Shown piece by piece: positions 1-10,367 of a DNA stretch of 64,000 nt. The DNA comes from Ilyonectria destructans. Lineage: Eukaryota > Ascomycota > Sordariomycetes > Hypocreales > Nectriaceae. Under the pieces are notes generated by a model. It did no database searches. It saw nothing but the letters and a program-made list of their open reading frames with translations, and had not been told where the DNA came from. The number at the start of each line of letters is the position of its first letter. Position 1 is the first letter of the stretch. The position numbers and the translations under genes are program-made. The stretch is taken from NCBI GenBank assembly GCA_020740775.1, contig JAHEWK010000004.1, positions 3,100,001-3,164,000 on the forward strand. Direction: 5' to 3'.

Positions 1-7
1 AGTGCGC

Positions 8-1717
8 TTATTGATGCGCTGATTGATCGTATCCCCCAAAACACGCCCTATTGGATAACCGGACTTCCTCGCCTTCCTGCATAGCGGCCGCTACTATACA
101 CATGGTCTCGTTGAAGCGGCTGGGGATCTCAATGACCGTCTCGAAACCGGTCGCGTTTGCGTAACCCAGAGGCGTCAACCTCACGCCAATTTCCACTTGG
201 TACAACCTCCAAAACTCGACCTCTGTGGCCCCGTTCCAGCTCACGTATGCCTTCATGTGATGGCCTTCCTTCTCGTACACCAGCGACGGGGGCCATTGCC
301 TCGGAGTCGCCTTCCAGCCGGATTTGAAGACTCGGTAGCTGTTCACGGCCCCTTCGCGTCCAAACCGGCCCTCCCAGCGGATGTCGTTTTTGTCGTTGCC
401 CGGGCCGTACTCGCGGAGTAAAGGGAATTCGCCGTAGCCCACCAACTGGTTGCCGTTGCTCAGCGCCGCATCGTAGCTGCCCTGACTTTGGGAATCTATG
501 AGCTCGAGAGGCGGTATGTTGATGAGGACGACGGGGGGGACCGATGGGTCGGGAGGAAAAGTCGCGCTCAGTCGAATAGGTCCGCTCGATCCCTCATTGA
601 CTAGCTTATGCGCGTTGTGGTTGTTGAAGACACTGATCTCGAAGGTGCTGTTTGTCACGTTGTATATTCGTGCATCGTGCTGCCAGCGAAACTGGCCCTT
701 CGGCGGCAATGGGCCAAAGCTGCCGCCCCCTTCCTCGCCGCTACCGTCTAGTGTCCAAATAATATTGCCATTTTTTCTGTCGATCAGGTAGCAGGCCCAG
801 TAATGGCGGCCGCTGATGAGGAGGTGGTCCGTTCCCACGGCCTGGATGGAGTTGATGTGGAAAAAGTCGTACGGGTACGTCTGGGTGCCATCGCTGATAT
901 TCGTGGGCCATCCCAACCTGGATTTGGTAACGTCCAGATGCGCAAGGGCGCTCCACGAAGAGATGATATCCCTAGTCACAAGATCGATCTCATAGACCAT
1001 GCTGTCCATCACCCAACCATCCTTGGGACCGCCCATTCCCGACAGGTCGCATGGCGTATTGTTGTAAGCGGTAACCAAGAGCGTTCCTTGCGGGGTGACT
1101 TCATGCTCGTGAAGATCGATGAAGCTGGGTGTGGCGGTGAGCGATGGCAGGTCCGTGAGTGCGACGTTGAGGCTTTCGTCCAACCGATAAGTAGTCTTGT
1201 CATACTGATCGTCCAGAGCGAACCATTCCCCATACCCCTGGCCTGCCTTGGATGAACGGCCTTGCCATCCAGTCAAATGAGGTTTGCCAAAGATGTTCTG
1301 GACGCGGAAATCCTCGGCGCGGATGTCGTTGTGCTGATAGCAGTAGACAAGGTCGTTGTCGGTGGTCATTATGATGGGCAGGGTTTGTTTCTCCCCCTTC
1401 ATCGACTTGCGATTCCCGGGTGTGAAGAACAGATAGCCATCCGCAATGGGATATCCATTTGTCGAGCTCAAGAAAGACGGCGGGTTAAAGGGCGAGCTTT
1501 TGTATACCAGGTACGGCCACATATCCGGGTTCTCCTCTTCGTACCTGACCTCGACGTAGGCGTGCGACGGAAACTCAGGAAAGTCCGCCGGCTGGACCTT
1601 GTGCGGTTGTGGATAAGAGGGCGTGGAAAACAAGTAGAAGTAGGCGAGCACGGAGCTGAAGACGAGGGAGCAGACAGCCAGCCTGCTGGGCCCTACTGAG
1701 GCGAGAGAGGAAGCCAT
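8..1717 (-). CDS. Arylsulfotransferase (ASST)-like membrane-anchored protein
   Basis: Single-exon gene of 569 aa. The ATG at 1717 was chosen because the residues following it form a short N-terminal tail and one hydrophobic segment (about residues 12-30), a signal anchor. The frame stays open upstream of it, but that part is Arg/Pro-rich and has no family character. The rest fits the fungal Arylsulfotransferase (ASST) family: a beta-propeller-like fold with DLHEHE, HINSI, SGRHYWACYLID and WQHDARI motifs, the His residues being candidates for the family's active site, and several N-x-S/T sites. Bacterial members move sulfate between phenolic donors and acceptors. The fungal branch is uncharacterised, so the substrate is not inferred. 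The stop lies close to the window edge. It is transcribed away from the DUF1989 gene, with a 1.86-kb shared upstream region. Confident in the family, not in the reaction. Confidence 0.85.
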   Translation of the reverse strand: MASSLASVGPSRLAVCSLVFSSVLAYFYLFSTPSYPQPHKVQPADFPEFPSHAYVEVRYEEENPDMWPYLVYKSSPFNPPSFLSSTNGYPIADGYLFFTPGNRKSMKGEKQTLPIIMTTDNDLVYCYQHNDIRAEDFRVQNIFGKPHLTGWQGRSSKAGQGYGEWFALDDQYDKTTYRLDESLNVALTDLPSLTATPSFIDLHEHEVTPQGTLLVTAYNNTPCDLSGMGGPKDGWVMDSMVYEIDLVTRDIISSWSALAHLDVTKSRLGWPTNISDGTQTYPYDFFHINSIQAVGTDHLLISGRHYWACYLIDRKNGNIIWTLDGSGEEGGGSFGPLPPKGQFRWQHDARIYNVTNSTFEISVFNNHNAHKLVNEGSSGPIRLSATFPPDPSVPPVVLINIPPLELIDSQSQGSYDAALSNGNQLVGYGEFPLLREYGPGNDKNDIRWEGRFGREGAVNSYRVFKSGWKATPRQWPPSLVYEKEGHHMKAYVSWNGATEVEFWRLYQVEIGVRLTPLGYANATGFETVIEIPSRFNETMCIVAAAMQEGEEVRLSNRACFGGYDQSAHQ

Positions 1718-3576
1718 TCCATCCACATGCGCGAGGATTCTGGGGGGAGACCTTGGTGGTGGAGGCAACCTTGTCGACAGGCCCGTCCGATCTCTACAAG
1801 GATAGACAGGGTGACTCGGGGCGCACGGAACAAGATCGTCCGCAAGCAAAAGGAGCGAACAACGGCGCTCAAAACCTGGGGCAGCTCGTTTGCACTTTAT
1901 GTTTCGCGTGGCCGGGACGCGAGGACGGGAATTGTGGCGACGCAGGAGAAATGCACCCCCTGAAGACGTGACGAGGCGCAACAATCGGCAAGATGAGGCC
2001 CCTTGCTTTGTCCACTAGTTTCTGCCACCACGGGCTACTTCAGGCTACTTCAGGCTAGCCTCCCCAAAAATGTGGTGCGCGATCTCCATTTCAGCCGCTT
2101 TTCCCATCTCCAGCTCGCGTGCCAGGGGTTGAGACATGAATTGAAGCCGACGGGCCGGGGCCGCAGTACATTGTATACTCATTGGTCAATTGATTGGATA
2201 TGTGCAGGCCATTACCTGGAGTTCTTCAAGGATTAGGGCCTCTATTGATGATTATACACCAGGGTCTGAACCCAATAGTCGGATGCACTGACAGCCAGAC
2301 GGCCAGCTGGACCTTGTCACATCAGCCAGCAGAGGAACACTCCACACTGCGGAGCTGTACCTGCGCATCAATCCTCGGGCTCCAGGGAATCGCTGAGTCG
2401 AGACCGGAATATCAATACTCAGAAACATTCATCTTTTGTCTTAGAATTAAGATGAGACTCTGCGTGTTAACACCCTCGAATGCCAAACCCACCGTAGAAA
2501 AGAGAATTCCACGGGTTTTGGAGCCAGTTGTCCATACAGACGCGTACAACTGCCGGACGCCCTAGGGGATTCCAGCTCACTTTATCAATATACTGTACAG
2601 CTCCAGTACGGTCGCAGATGAGTGACAGTGTGCAAAGGCAAATGCCCCAAAATCGAAGACCTCGAAAATCGCAAGTTCCACTAGGTTTAGCGCAGGTACC
2701 CCCTATATTTAGTGCGCCTCGCCCATTGCTCAGCGCACTTAGCGTTCTTTTTCAGCGCGTGCCCCTTTTCTGTGTTAGCGCACGTTTTGTCTATGGCCTC
2801 GAGCCCTCGTTCAGCCCACAAGACCTGGCTTGCACTAATAAAGCAGCTAAGAAAGGTGTCACAGAGCTATAACTCAATCAGAGTGAAGCATAATGAAAGA
2901 GACGCCGACTAATTTACACAGCGTTTGATGTAAAACTCAATTAAATGAATGGGCAGAAACCTTGAATCGACCGAGAGGTGTACTCCCGGACTCAACCTGT
3001 GAGACGCGCCCTTTTTACCCCTCCGCTATCTTAAATGTCAGCCCTTCAAGCCATGTCTGACTCAACACACAACAGGACTAACCCCCTCCAGATGTCCAAA
3101 ATGTCCTGAATGAACACGTCTATAAGTAATAAGCGTTGCGGCTTCACGTCTCTAGCCCGTTTTGATGTTTCTACTTCTACTTCTCCTGTTTCATCCGTCA
3201 CGCCCTGGGACAAGCCCTTTTCGTAATGTGATATTCCCGTGTCTCGCATGTCCCGCATCGCTAATCGTCGGCAAACGCAAGCCTTCAACCCCGCCCCTGG
3301 CCTCGATGACTCCATCGTATCCATTACCCAATTGTGCCAATCTTTTGTCAGCAGTATAGGGCAATCAACGCCGAGCCGGCGCCCCGAAACTTGGCCGATG
3401 GCTCGGAGGGGCAACTCCGTCCAGAGCGGCATCGGCAACGGATACCGACGGGAAAAGCTTCAAGTGGGGGCTTCCACGATGCGGCCGTGTGTATATAACT
3501 TCCAACGCCGTGCTTCTAGAATCCTTCTCGCGATATAAGATCCGAGTGACCAAGTTGCCCTGTCTCAACCGCCAAG
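1718..3576. other. Intergenic region between divergent genes
   Basis: About 1.9 kb of upstream DNA shared by the ASST-like gene (minus) and the DUF1989 gene (plus). No convincing gene seen; short open frames lack family character. An 11-bp unit (gctacttcagg) is repeated in tandem near 2035-2056. A TATA-like stretch lies near 3490-3497, about 80 bp before the plus-strand start. Confidence 0.5.
3490..3497 (+). promoter_or_regulatory. TATA-like element upstream of the DUF1989 gene
   Basis: The sequence gtatataa lies about 80 bp before the ATG at 3577, a plausible TATA-box distance for a fungal gene with a short leader. The start codon context (gccaagATGcc) is good. Position and sequence are the only evidence. 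Confidence 0.35.
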
Positions 3577-4690
3577 ATGCCCGCTACCAACGCCGAACGT
3601 CTCGCGAACCGGAAGCCCATTCCGAAGCCCGTCCCGGCCTACCTGCCCTCCGACGCCAGCTCCCCGCTGAACGTGGACAAGGCCCGGTACACGGCGTTCC
3701 GGGAGGCGCCCCGAGTCCTGGTCGAGGAGTTTACGCTGCCCATTCGATCCGGAAAAGCATGGAAAGCCCCGGCCGGCTCTATTGTAAAGATTAGCACCCC
3801 GGAGGGTCCACAGGTTGGTATGCATTTCCAGGAGAGAGAGTCGTAGTGAGGGGTCTATGCGGGGACGATGCATAGTTGTGAACGGGGGTTGCAGAGAAGT
3901 GAGAGAGAGAGTATGAGGCACGATGAGACGAGAATTAATTATTTATATACACATACTAATACAACCACCCTCGGTGAATAGGCGACCTAAACATCTGGAA
4001 CGCCCACAACCCCCGCGAGCGCTTCTGGGCCAGCCGCACCAAGCAGCTGCACGCCTCGCACGTCACAACCTACGACAAGCTATGGTCCAACCTGCCGTAC
4101 ATGCGGCCGCTGGCAACCATCATCAAGGACACGCTGGACTGGTACGGCGAGGACGAGCACGGCGGGCGCGTGCACGACCTGCTGGGCACGCGGTGCGACC
4201 CGTACATCAACACGGTGCTGAGCGGCGGCACGTACAACTTCCAGTGCCACTCCAACCTGACGCGCGCCGTGCTGCCGTTTGGCTTGAACGAGGGCGACGT
4301 GCACGACGTCATCAACATCTTCCAGGTCACCGGGCTGGACGACAAGGGCCGCTACTTTATGAACCCGTGCCCGGCGGAGCCCGGCGACCACCTGGAGTTC
4401 TTTGCCGAGCAGGACCTGCTGATGGCGCTGAGTACGTTGGACCGTGTTACGTATGGGGATGTGGCTAACGGTGTTGCGCTATAGGCACATGTCCCGGCGG
4501 CGATTTGTCGCTTTGGGGATTCGGCGAGGATAGCGAGGAGGAGATGATCAAGTGCTGCCGTCCGCTCAAGGTCGAGGTCTACCGCCTTGCAGACGAGAGC
4601 CTCTTGGAGAAGAGTGGGTGGAAGCCGGCAGAGAAATCGGCCTATGCTGGGCGTCACGGCATGAACGTTCCTCTAGGTGAGAACAAATAA
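3577..4690 (+). CDS. DUF1989 (urea-carboxylase-associated) family protein
   Basis: Three exons, 3577-3817, 3982-4431 and 4485-4690, encode 298 aa. Splicing restores the two hallmark blocks of DUF1989: the first junction yields EGPQVGDLNIWNAHNPRERF and the second MALSTCPGGDLSLWG. Other conserved pieces are HDLLGTRCDP, CHSNLTRAVLPFG and a GDHLEF segment. Family knowledge: bacterial members accompany urea carboxylase, and two of them form carboxyguanidine deiminase. Fungal members are single proteins without assigned function, often thought to act in nitrogen metabolism. The conserved Cys in RCDP, CHSN and STCP could bind metal or be catalytic (inference). Donor GTATGC and acceptor ATAG for intron 1 (164 nt), GTACGT and ATAG for intron 2 (53 nt). 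No signal peptide, so probably cytosolic. High confidence in structure and family. Confidence 0.88.
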
Positions 4691-4920
4691 AGCGTATGCT
4701 TGTGTCTTAGGCATGTATGATTTGCATATATACAGTATAGACTACATGTAATTCACACTCCAAAGCTCAATGCGTGTCTTATCTCTTTAATGTGACTACA
4801 CTAGACATTCTCTGGCGGTTATCCAAATCACCACGTGCACTCCCTCATCACCGACCGTAAATATGTTACATGAGACAGCCGGTCCTCGCTATCACTGCCA
4901 AGGATACGCAACATTTCCAA

Positions 4921-6160
4921 TTATTGCGACCTCTCGGCCTTCTGCTCAGCAGCCAACACAAGCTCATCCCTGTGCCGCATAAGCGCAACGAGCGCGCCTC
5001 CCGGTCCCGACGCCCACACGCTCCACGCAATCCCTCGCGCAAGCTTCTTCCGCTCCGCCGCCGTCGACAACACGGGGCTGACTTCGGACAGTAGATACAC
5101 AGCCCAGATGATGGCCACCGCAGACCCCACGTACAGGTCGTACTGGAAGAAGTTGTGAGTTGCCGCGGCCGGGGAGGTCATGGGCGTCGACGTGTGAGGA
5201 AGCCCGGGGATGAAGACGGGGCGAAACGCAAACGCGCGCACAGCATGGGCAGGAATAAATTTCGACCAGGAGAGAAGAAAGGCAATCGACGTGCCCACCT
5301 GGCCCGCGACGGCAGCATTCCAGGCAAACCCGTACGCCGCCGTCAGAGCCCTCCGGTCCAGCTGTATTTTGGACGTGAAGGCGTCCTGGCCAAGGCTCGT
5401 CCGCTTGATGACGGCAGTGATGATCGCCTGCCACACGACAACGTGTAGCGGAAACGTCTGCCAGACGGCATTGGTCCACTGGCGCACGCTGCTCTGCGAG
5501 TAGGGATACACAAGGAACAGACATAATGCAAAGTAGCCCAGCGCAAATGCAGGCACGATGCTGTGCAGGCTGGCTGGGTCCCGCAGACGCACCGTGTCTA
5601 CCAGTCTAGACTTGGACGTCACGGCCAGATGCAGGGCAAAGAAGACGGGCGCAGCGATGCCGTAGCCGAACGTCTGCATCAAGAAACCCCATACAAGCGG
5701 GCTAGTTGCCATTGTCAGCACGAAAAGACTCGACACACAGCTCCTGGGATGAGAGGTCTCACTTGAAGAGCAGGCTGCTCCGCTTGGCCACGCGCTGGCT
5801 CTCGATGATAAACACGGTAAAGAAGCCCACCAGCTGCGTGCCGAAGAAAAACGTAAACAGCGAGAGCTCCAGCCGCGAGCCGTCGGCAACATTGGCCCAG
5901 AAGACGTTGGCCGTGGCCAGGAACCTGTCGACGGCCGGCACGCCGACAAAGTGCCGCAGGATGAGCCGGTTGGTGCCGGGCAGAAAGTGCGGCCGGCCGT
6001 CGTCGGCGAGCAGCGACGATGCGAAGTCGACGTAGCCGTTGCGGATGAGCTGGCCGATCATGGCGTCGACGCCGAAGACGAAGACGGCGCTGATGAGGAC
6101 GATGGGCAGCACGGGGGATGCGCGGCCGGCCGGTCCGGCGGGCGTTGGAGGCGGCGGCAT
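4921..6160 (-). CDS. Polytopic membrane protein, uncharacterised fungal family
   Basis: Two exons on the minus strand, 5763-6160 and 4921-5701, joined across a 61-nt intron (GTGAGA...CTAG), giving 392 aa. The ATG at 6160 opens a short Pro-rich tail followed at once by a hydrophobic segment. I count about seven to nine hydrophobic stretches: one near the N-terminus, one before the splice site (the LSLFTFFFG region), several in the middle (FALGYFALCLFLVYPY, WQAIITAVI) and one near the end (SAVAIIWAVYLLSE). The C-terminus is charged. The FWANVADGSRLELSLF block recalls polytopic proteins often found near fungal secondary-metabolite genes, but I cannot name the family with certainty and no function is claimed. 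It converges on the DUF1989 gene, with only 230 bp between stops. Confidence 0.8.
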
Positions 6161-6692
6161 GGCCGGTTGAAGAGACACTGGGCAGCGAAAGTATAGGCAA
6201 AAATCACTGTATAACAGTGAGCGCGCGCGAGATTGTTATGAGGCTGGGAATCGTGAGGGTGAGACCATGGCTAATGCCGCGGTTGTTGGTTGTCGGTCGT
6301 CAGCTGTCAGGCAGACAGATAAAAGACGACTGGGTGGAGCCTCACAGGCATCGTTGCATAGCCTCAACAGGCAGAAACGCGAAAACCATGGCCAACACCA
6401 ACATTGTTAAGGACTCACTGACAGCTAATGGAAGCCGCTCACGGCTATTCCGAGTTTGTAAATAGTGACATGCCCCATCACCATCAAACCCTTGCAACGC
6501 CCATACAGTGCCAGCTCCAGCCGTCATGGTGTTTGTCACCGGCCGTGACCCATCATCCCGCCATCCCATCATCCACGAGTGCCAACCAGCACCACAACAT
6601 CCCAACATGAGTCGTCCGCATAATATACACACTGTAGGCCAGTCGGATACCAGTCCGCCTCAGCCAATGCCAATGCCCAACACTGCGCCCAT

Positions 6693-7604
6693 TCACTTGG
6701 TCTTCTTCAAGCCCTTCCAGTACTCGGCCACAACCTCCCTGGCCGTCTCCTCGACCGCGGCCACGGGCAGCCAGGTCATCTCCTTGGCATCGTAGCCCAG
6801 CCACTCGACCAGCAGGCGCTTCTTGTTGCGCGAGTGCTTGCGGATGGCGAAGATGACAAACAGGTCCGGGTCGACGGGGTTCAGCGGCCGGCCGCCCACC
6901 GACTTCCAGTAGGCGAACAGGCTGTCGCGGGCGTCGCGGTGCAGGTTCTCCTCGGGCTCCCAGGTGGCGGGGCCCTCCTCCCACGCGACCTTGACGTCGA
7001 TGGCGTTGTCCGTCCAGCGGTGGTCGAGGATGCCCGTGAATGTGAATTGCGCATCGTCGTCGTCTTCAACCGGCTCGTCTGCGTCGGGTTGCTCCAGATG
7101 GACTGCCGAGTTGCGGGCAGATCGCCGAGCTTGGGGAGACAGGAAACCATATTTGCCAGCACTCTGAGGGACCGGTTCGGCATTCACGACACCCCGCCGA
7201 ACTTGGGGGGACAGGAAGCCATATTTGCTGGCACTGGGAGGAGCAGGTTCGGCGTCCATCATGTCGACATCCCCGTCGGCTCCATTGTCGGGTTGGGCGG
7301 GATGGTCGTCATCTTCAATCGAGTCGTCGTTTTCGGCGGGGGACGAGGCATTGGCGATTTGGCCACGCTGTCGCAACAGTCAGCCCGGTCTGGAGCCTTG
7401 CGCAACGGAACCGCAGGCGCCGAGCAATGCGTAACATACCTGATTGTCCACGGCCGAGATCGAGCGGCGCACAAAGCCGTGCGGCGTGCGGACATTATCC
7501 TCCTTGGGCAACGCGGTGTCCTTGAGTGGCGATTGCGCCTCGGTGAATGGAGGAGGGGGCGGCTGTTGCTTTCGAGGCGAGAAGTAACCCAGGAAGCTAT
7601 CCAT
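6693..7604 (-). CDS. Double-chromodomain protein with repeated SP motifs
   Basis: Two exons, 7440-7604 and 6693-7367, separated by a 72-nt intron (GTATGT...ACAG), encode 279 aa. The N-terminal half is disordered and acidic and carries three related motifs: LGYFSPRK near residue 5, and two close copies KYGFLSPQVRR and KYGFLSPQARR around residues 105-145. The C-terminal half has a chromodomain (about residues 168-225; VAWEEGPATWEPEENL) and a second chromo or chromoshadow-like unit up to the C-terminus (IRKHSRNKKRLLVEWLGY...TWLP). Such domains read methylated histone tails or mediate dimerisation, so a nuclear chromatin role is likely. The first domain keeps the Trp and WEPEEN core, but I cannot confirm a full aromatic cage. 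Its upstream region begins in a 135-bp dispersed repeat. Confidence 0.82.
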
Positions 7605-7735
7605 GATGAGAGGCGGTGTTTGGAGAAGAGAGTTGGATCATTCAATTACATCCGGGATCGACAGGAGCAGGTCACGAACAACGAGGCAAGAAGAAGAGAA
7701 GATGTCGCAAAGTCACAGTGTCATGGGCAATGAAG

Positions 7736-7870
7736 CTCGAAACCAAGAGGCGCAGACTCGCGCCGCTAAACCTTCCCCTCCGAACCAGAAGCGGGCGACC
7801 CGCGGGCGGACAATGACGCGCCTTCCGCTGAGAGGCGAGTCCTCACACGGAGGCACGTGACCCGTCAGAG
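7736..7870. repeat. Dispersed 135-bp repeat, copy 1
   Basis: This stretch is repeated in the same orientation at 17768-17898. Both begin ctcgaaaccaagaggcgcag and end at cacgtgacc followed by cagag. Copy 2 differs largely by C-to-T and G-to-A changes. Copy 1 lies 130-270 bp upstream of the chromodomain gene start and just before the fold-back element at 7911. Confidence 0.8.
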
Positions 7871-7910
7871 TCAACACCAAAGATCCCATGCTGACTAAGA
7901 AAGATGGAGT

Positions 7911-8376
7911 GGCCAGCAGTACCTGCACCGCTAGGGGTGCAAATACCAACCACGTGACTCGTGCACCACTAGGGGTGCAACCAAGATCTGTTATATAATC
8001 ATCCAAATTTGCAGCAGCCACAGCGCCCTAAGCTTCCAGCAGCTACAGCGCCTTAAGCTTCCAGCAGCTGCAGCACTTTAAGCCGCTAGCAGCTATAGCA
8101 GTTATAATACCTCAAGCTTCTAATAGCTGTAGTGCCTTAAGCTTCTTAGTATAGCAGCTAGAGGCTTAAAGCGTTGAGGCTCTTAGAAGATTAACGCGCT
8201 GTAGCTGTTATAGCTCTTAAAAGATTGAGGTGCTGTGGCCGCTGGAGCTGCTAGAAGATCGCAGCGCTGTAGCCGCTGTAGCTGCTGGAAGCTTAATGGA
8301 TCTTGGTTGCACCCCTAGCGGTGCACGAGTTAGGTGGTTGGTATTTGCACCCCTAGCGGTGCAGGTACTGCTGGCC
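7911..8376. repeat. Fold-back element A with about 75-bp terminal inverted repeats
   Basis: The left end (7911-7988) is the near-perfect reverse complement of the right end (8300-8376), starting ggccagcagtacctgcaccg on both outer edges. Each arm holds two 18-bp imperfect palindromes of the form TGCACC-n6-GGTGCA, about 20 bp apart, with CACGTG between them at 7951-7956 (degenerate in the right arm). The interior is made of diverged units like agcagctacagcgcc and ttaagcttccagcagc, which themselves form inverted repeats. There is no coding capacity, so it looks like a MITE or fold-back element. Confidence 0.8.
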
Positions 8377-8388
8377 GGCAGGAGTCGG

Positions 8389-9134
8389 CGAGCCGTACCG
8401 CTAGGGGTGCAAATAAGATCCCTTATGTAAGTATATCTGCAGCGCCAGCGAGCAGTACCCGCACGGCTAGCCGTGCAATAAAGATTATTATATAAGCATT
8501 TAAATTTACAGGGGCTATAGTGCGTATAGCGCCTAGAGTACCCTAAATTTATAGCGCTATAGCACCTATAGCACTCTAATTTCCCAGCAGCTACAGCGCC
8601 TGCAGCGCCCTAAGCTTCTAGCAGCTCCCTAAGCTTCTAGCAGCTACAGCAGTTACAGCACCTTCAGCTTCTAGCTGCTATAGCTATAAGAAGCATAGAG
8701 TGCTGTAGCTATTAGAAGCTTAAGGTACTGTAACTGCTGTAGCTACTGGAAGCTCAGGGCGCTGTAGCCTCTATAGCTACTAGAAGCTTAAAGTGCTGTA
8801 GCTGCTGTAGCTGCTGTAGTCACTGGAAGCTTAGGGCGCTGTAGCTGCTCTTAGAGCGCTATAGCTACTGGAAGCTTAGGGCGCTATAGGCGCTGTAGCC
8901 TACTGGAAATTTAGCTGCTTACATAACGGATCTTATTCGCACCGGGGCCGGTGCAAAATATCACGTGATATTAAACGCACCGCCCCCGGTGCAGGTATGG
9001 ATGGCCTGCTCGAAGCTTAGGGCGCTGCAGCTTGCTTGTGCAGATATGCTTACATAATGGATCTTATTTGCCCCGCCAGCGGTGCACGAGTCACGTGGTC
9101 TTATTTGCACCCCTAGCGGTGCAGGTACGGCTCG
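8389..9134. repeat. Fold-back element B, adjacent to A
   Basis: The left end (cgagccgtaccgctaggggtgc, from 8389) matches the reverse complement of the right end near 9100-9134, with 6 bases missing from the left palindrome. Inside the termini both sides carry aaataagatcc(c/a)ttatgtaag. A second pair of palindromes at 8939-8993 surrounds a perfect 14-bp palindrome, ATATCACGTGATAT. The core has many HindIII sites (aagctt) in units of about 25-35 bp built from gcagctacagcgc-like words. No coding frame is seen. Confidence 0.75.
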
Positions 9135-10367
9135 TCGGCAGAAGTCCCATTACCTGTGATATTGCGGGCCCTTAATCCAAAGCCCTAATTCGCAGAAACC
9201 TGATAATGAATTGCTCCCTGCAGCCGGAAGAGCGTGAGTATTGTGAAGGCGTAGTTAGACTACCTTTCTGTCTAAACATCGGAATTGAAGTAGCTCAATG
9301 ATTCGTCCCTTTTGGCTGTGGAGGGGACCGATTTTGGAGCTGGTTTAGAAGTGGACACCTCTAGGTGCTGGAATGGGCCGATCCTAGTCCCAGAAATAGA
9401 GTCCACCAGTCCTCCGTCCAAGCCAACATACTCTTCTATCACTTCAATAACTAGCTACTTAACGAACCCCCCTCTATGGTGGGAATGGCCGTGTCCTTGT
9501 CCAAAAACCACAGGAGTCCTCTCAACAAAGGCAGAAATAGATCCTTTCCAAAATAGCTTCAGTGCGTCGATATAGCCATGTAGCAAGAAGTAGCCGTCAC
9601 AGAGATATTCAAGTCGCTGCGATTTCGCAACTCTCCAGTCCCGACGCTAATTCTAGCGATCCGAAGCGAAGTAGTGGTCCCAATTGGGGGACACAGTCAA
9701 GGCGACGCTCCGTAAAGGCGACCACAGTCTCTGCCCTCCCGGGCGAGTCCAACATCCCCGTGAGAAGACTCGTGCGAGACCCTAAAGTACTCTGCAGAAC
9801 CACCTACGATAAAGGGCCGCTGGGGACGCAGTGGCTCCGCCGCAGAATTTCCAAGAAAACGAGAGCTCGACAACGGCGTTGGAGTATCCGCTAACGACGG
9901 AGTCCTCAAGCAGGCAGGCGCTATCAGAATGGTTGCTAGAGATCGACCTTTGGCGGCCATCCTGGAGGCGTCGCAGTGGAACAATGCAGCCACCCAGATC
10001 GAAAATCGAAAGTCGTCCCCTTGATCAAGGCCATGAACATCGAAGTACGCTTTACCTGTGAGCCTCCATCACAATCCATGCCGCCACACCGGATGAGCTC
10101 TTTCGAATCCCCTCCTCCTCGGAGTGATACCAGAGGGGTGCAGGAGCCTCGAGGTCCGATTACCTCTATATAGCTTAATCCCTCCCTTCCCGGGAGAGAT
10201 TTAACAGATCGGACTATTCACTTCTTTTGCTGCGCGTCTCCTGGTTTCCCGACTCTCGAAAGCTTCCTTCCAACCGTCTGATACTTGCTCTCTAAAATCC
10301 CATCATGAGGCAACTAATCCATGGGGCTGTTTAAATATAGCTTCAGTAGCCCCTTGCTGAAATGATC
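9135..10367. other. Gene-poor stretch after the fold-back island
   Basis: No supported gene. A plus-strand open stretch near 9770-10170 has some protein-like composition but no start, no family motif and stops on either side. It may be a decayed gene fragment. Around 10250-10300 the DNA has a pyrimidine-rich, promoter-like look but leads into the 3' end of the minus-strand gene at 10368. Confidence 0.4.

Noticed and set aside
9697..10173. Overlapping open frames on both strands after the fold-back island
   Set aside because: Neither shows a domain, splice pattern or codon bias.
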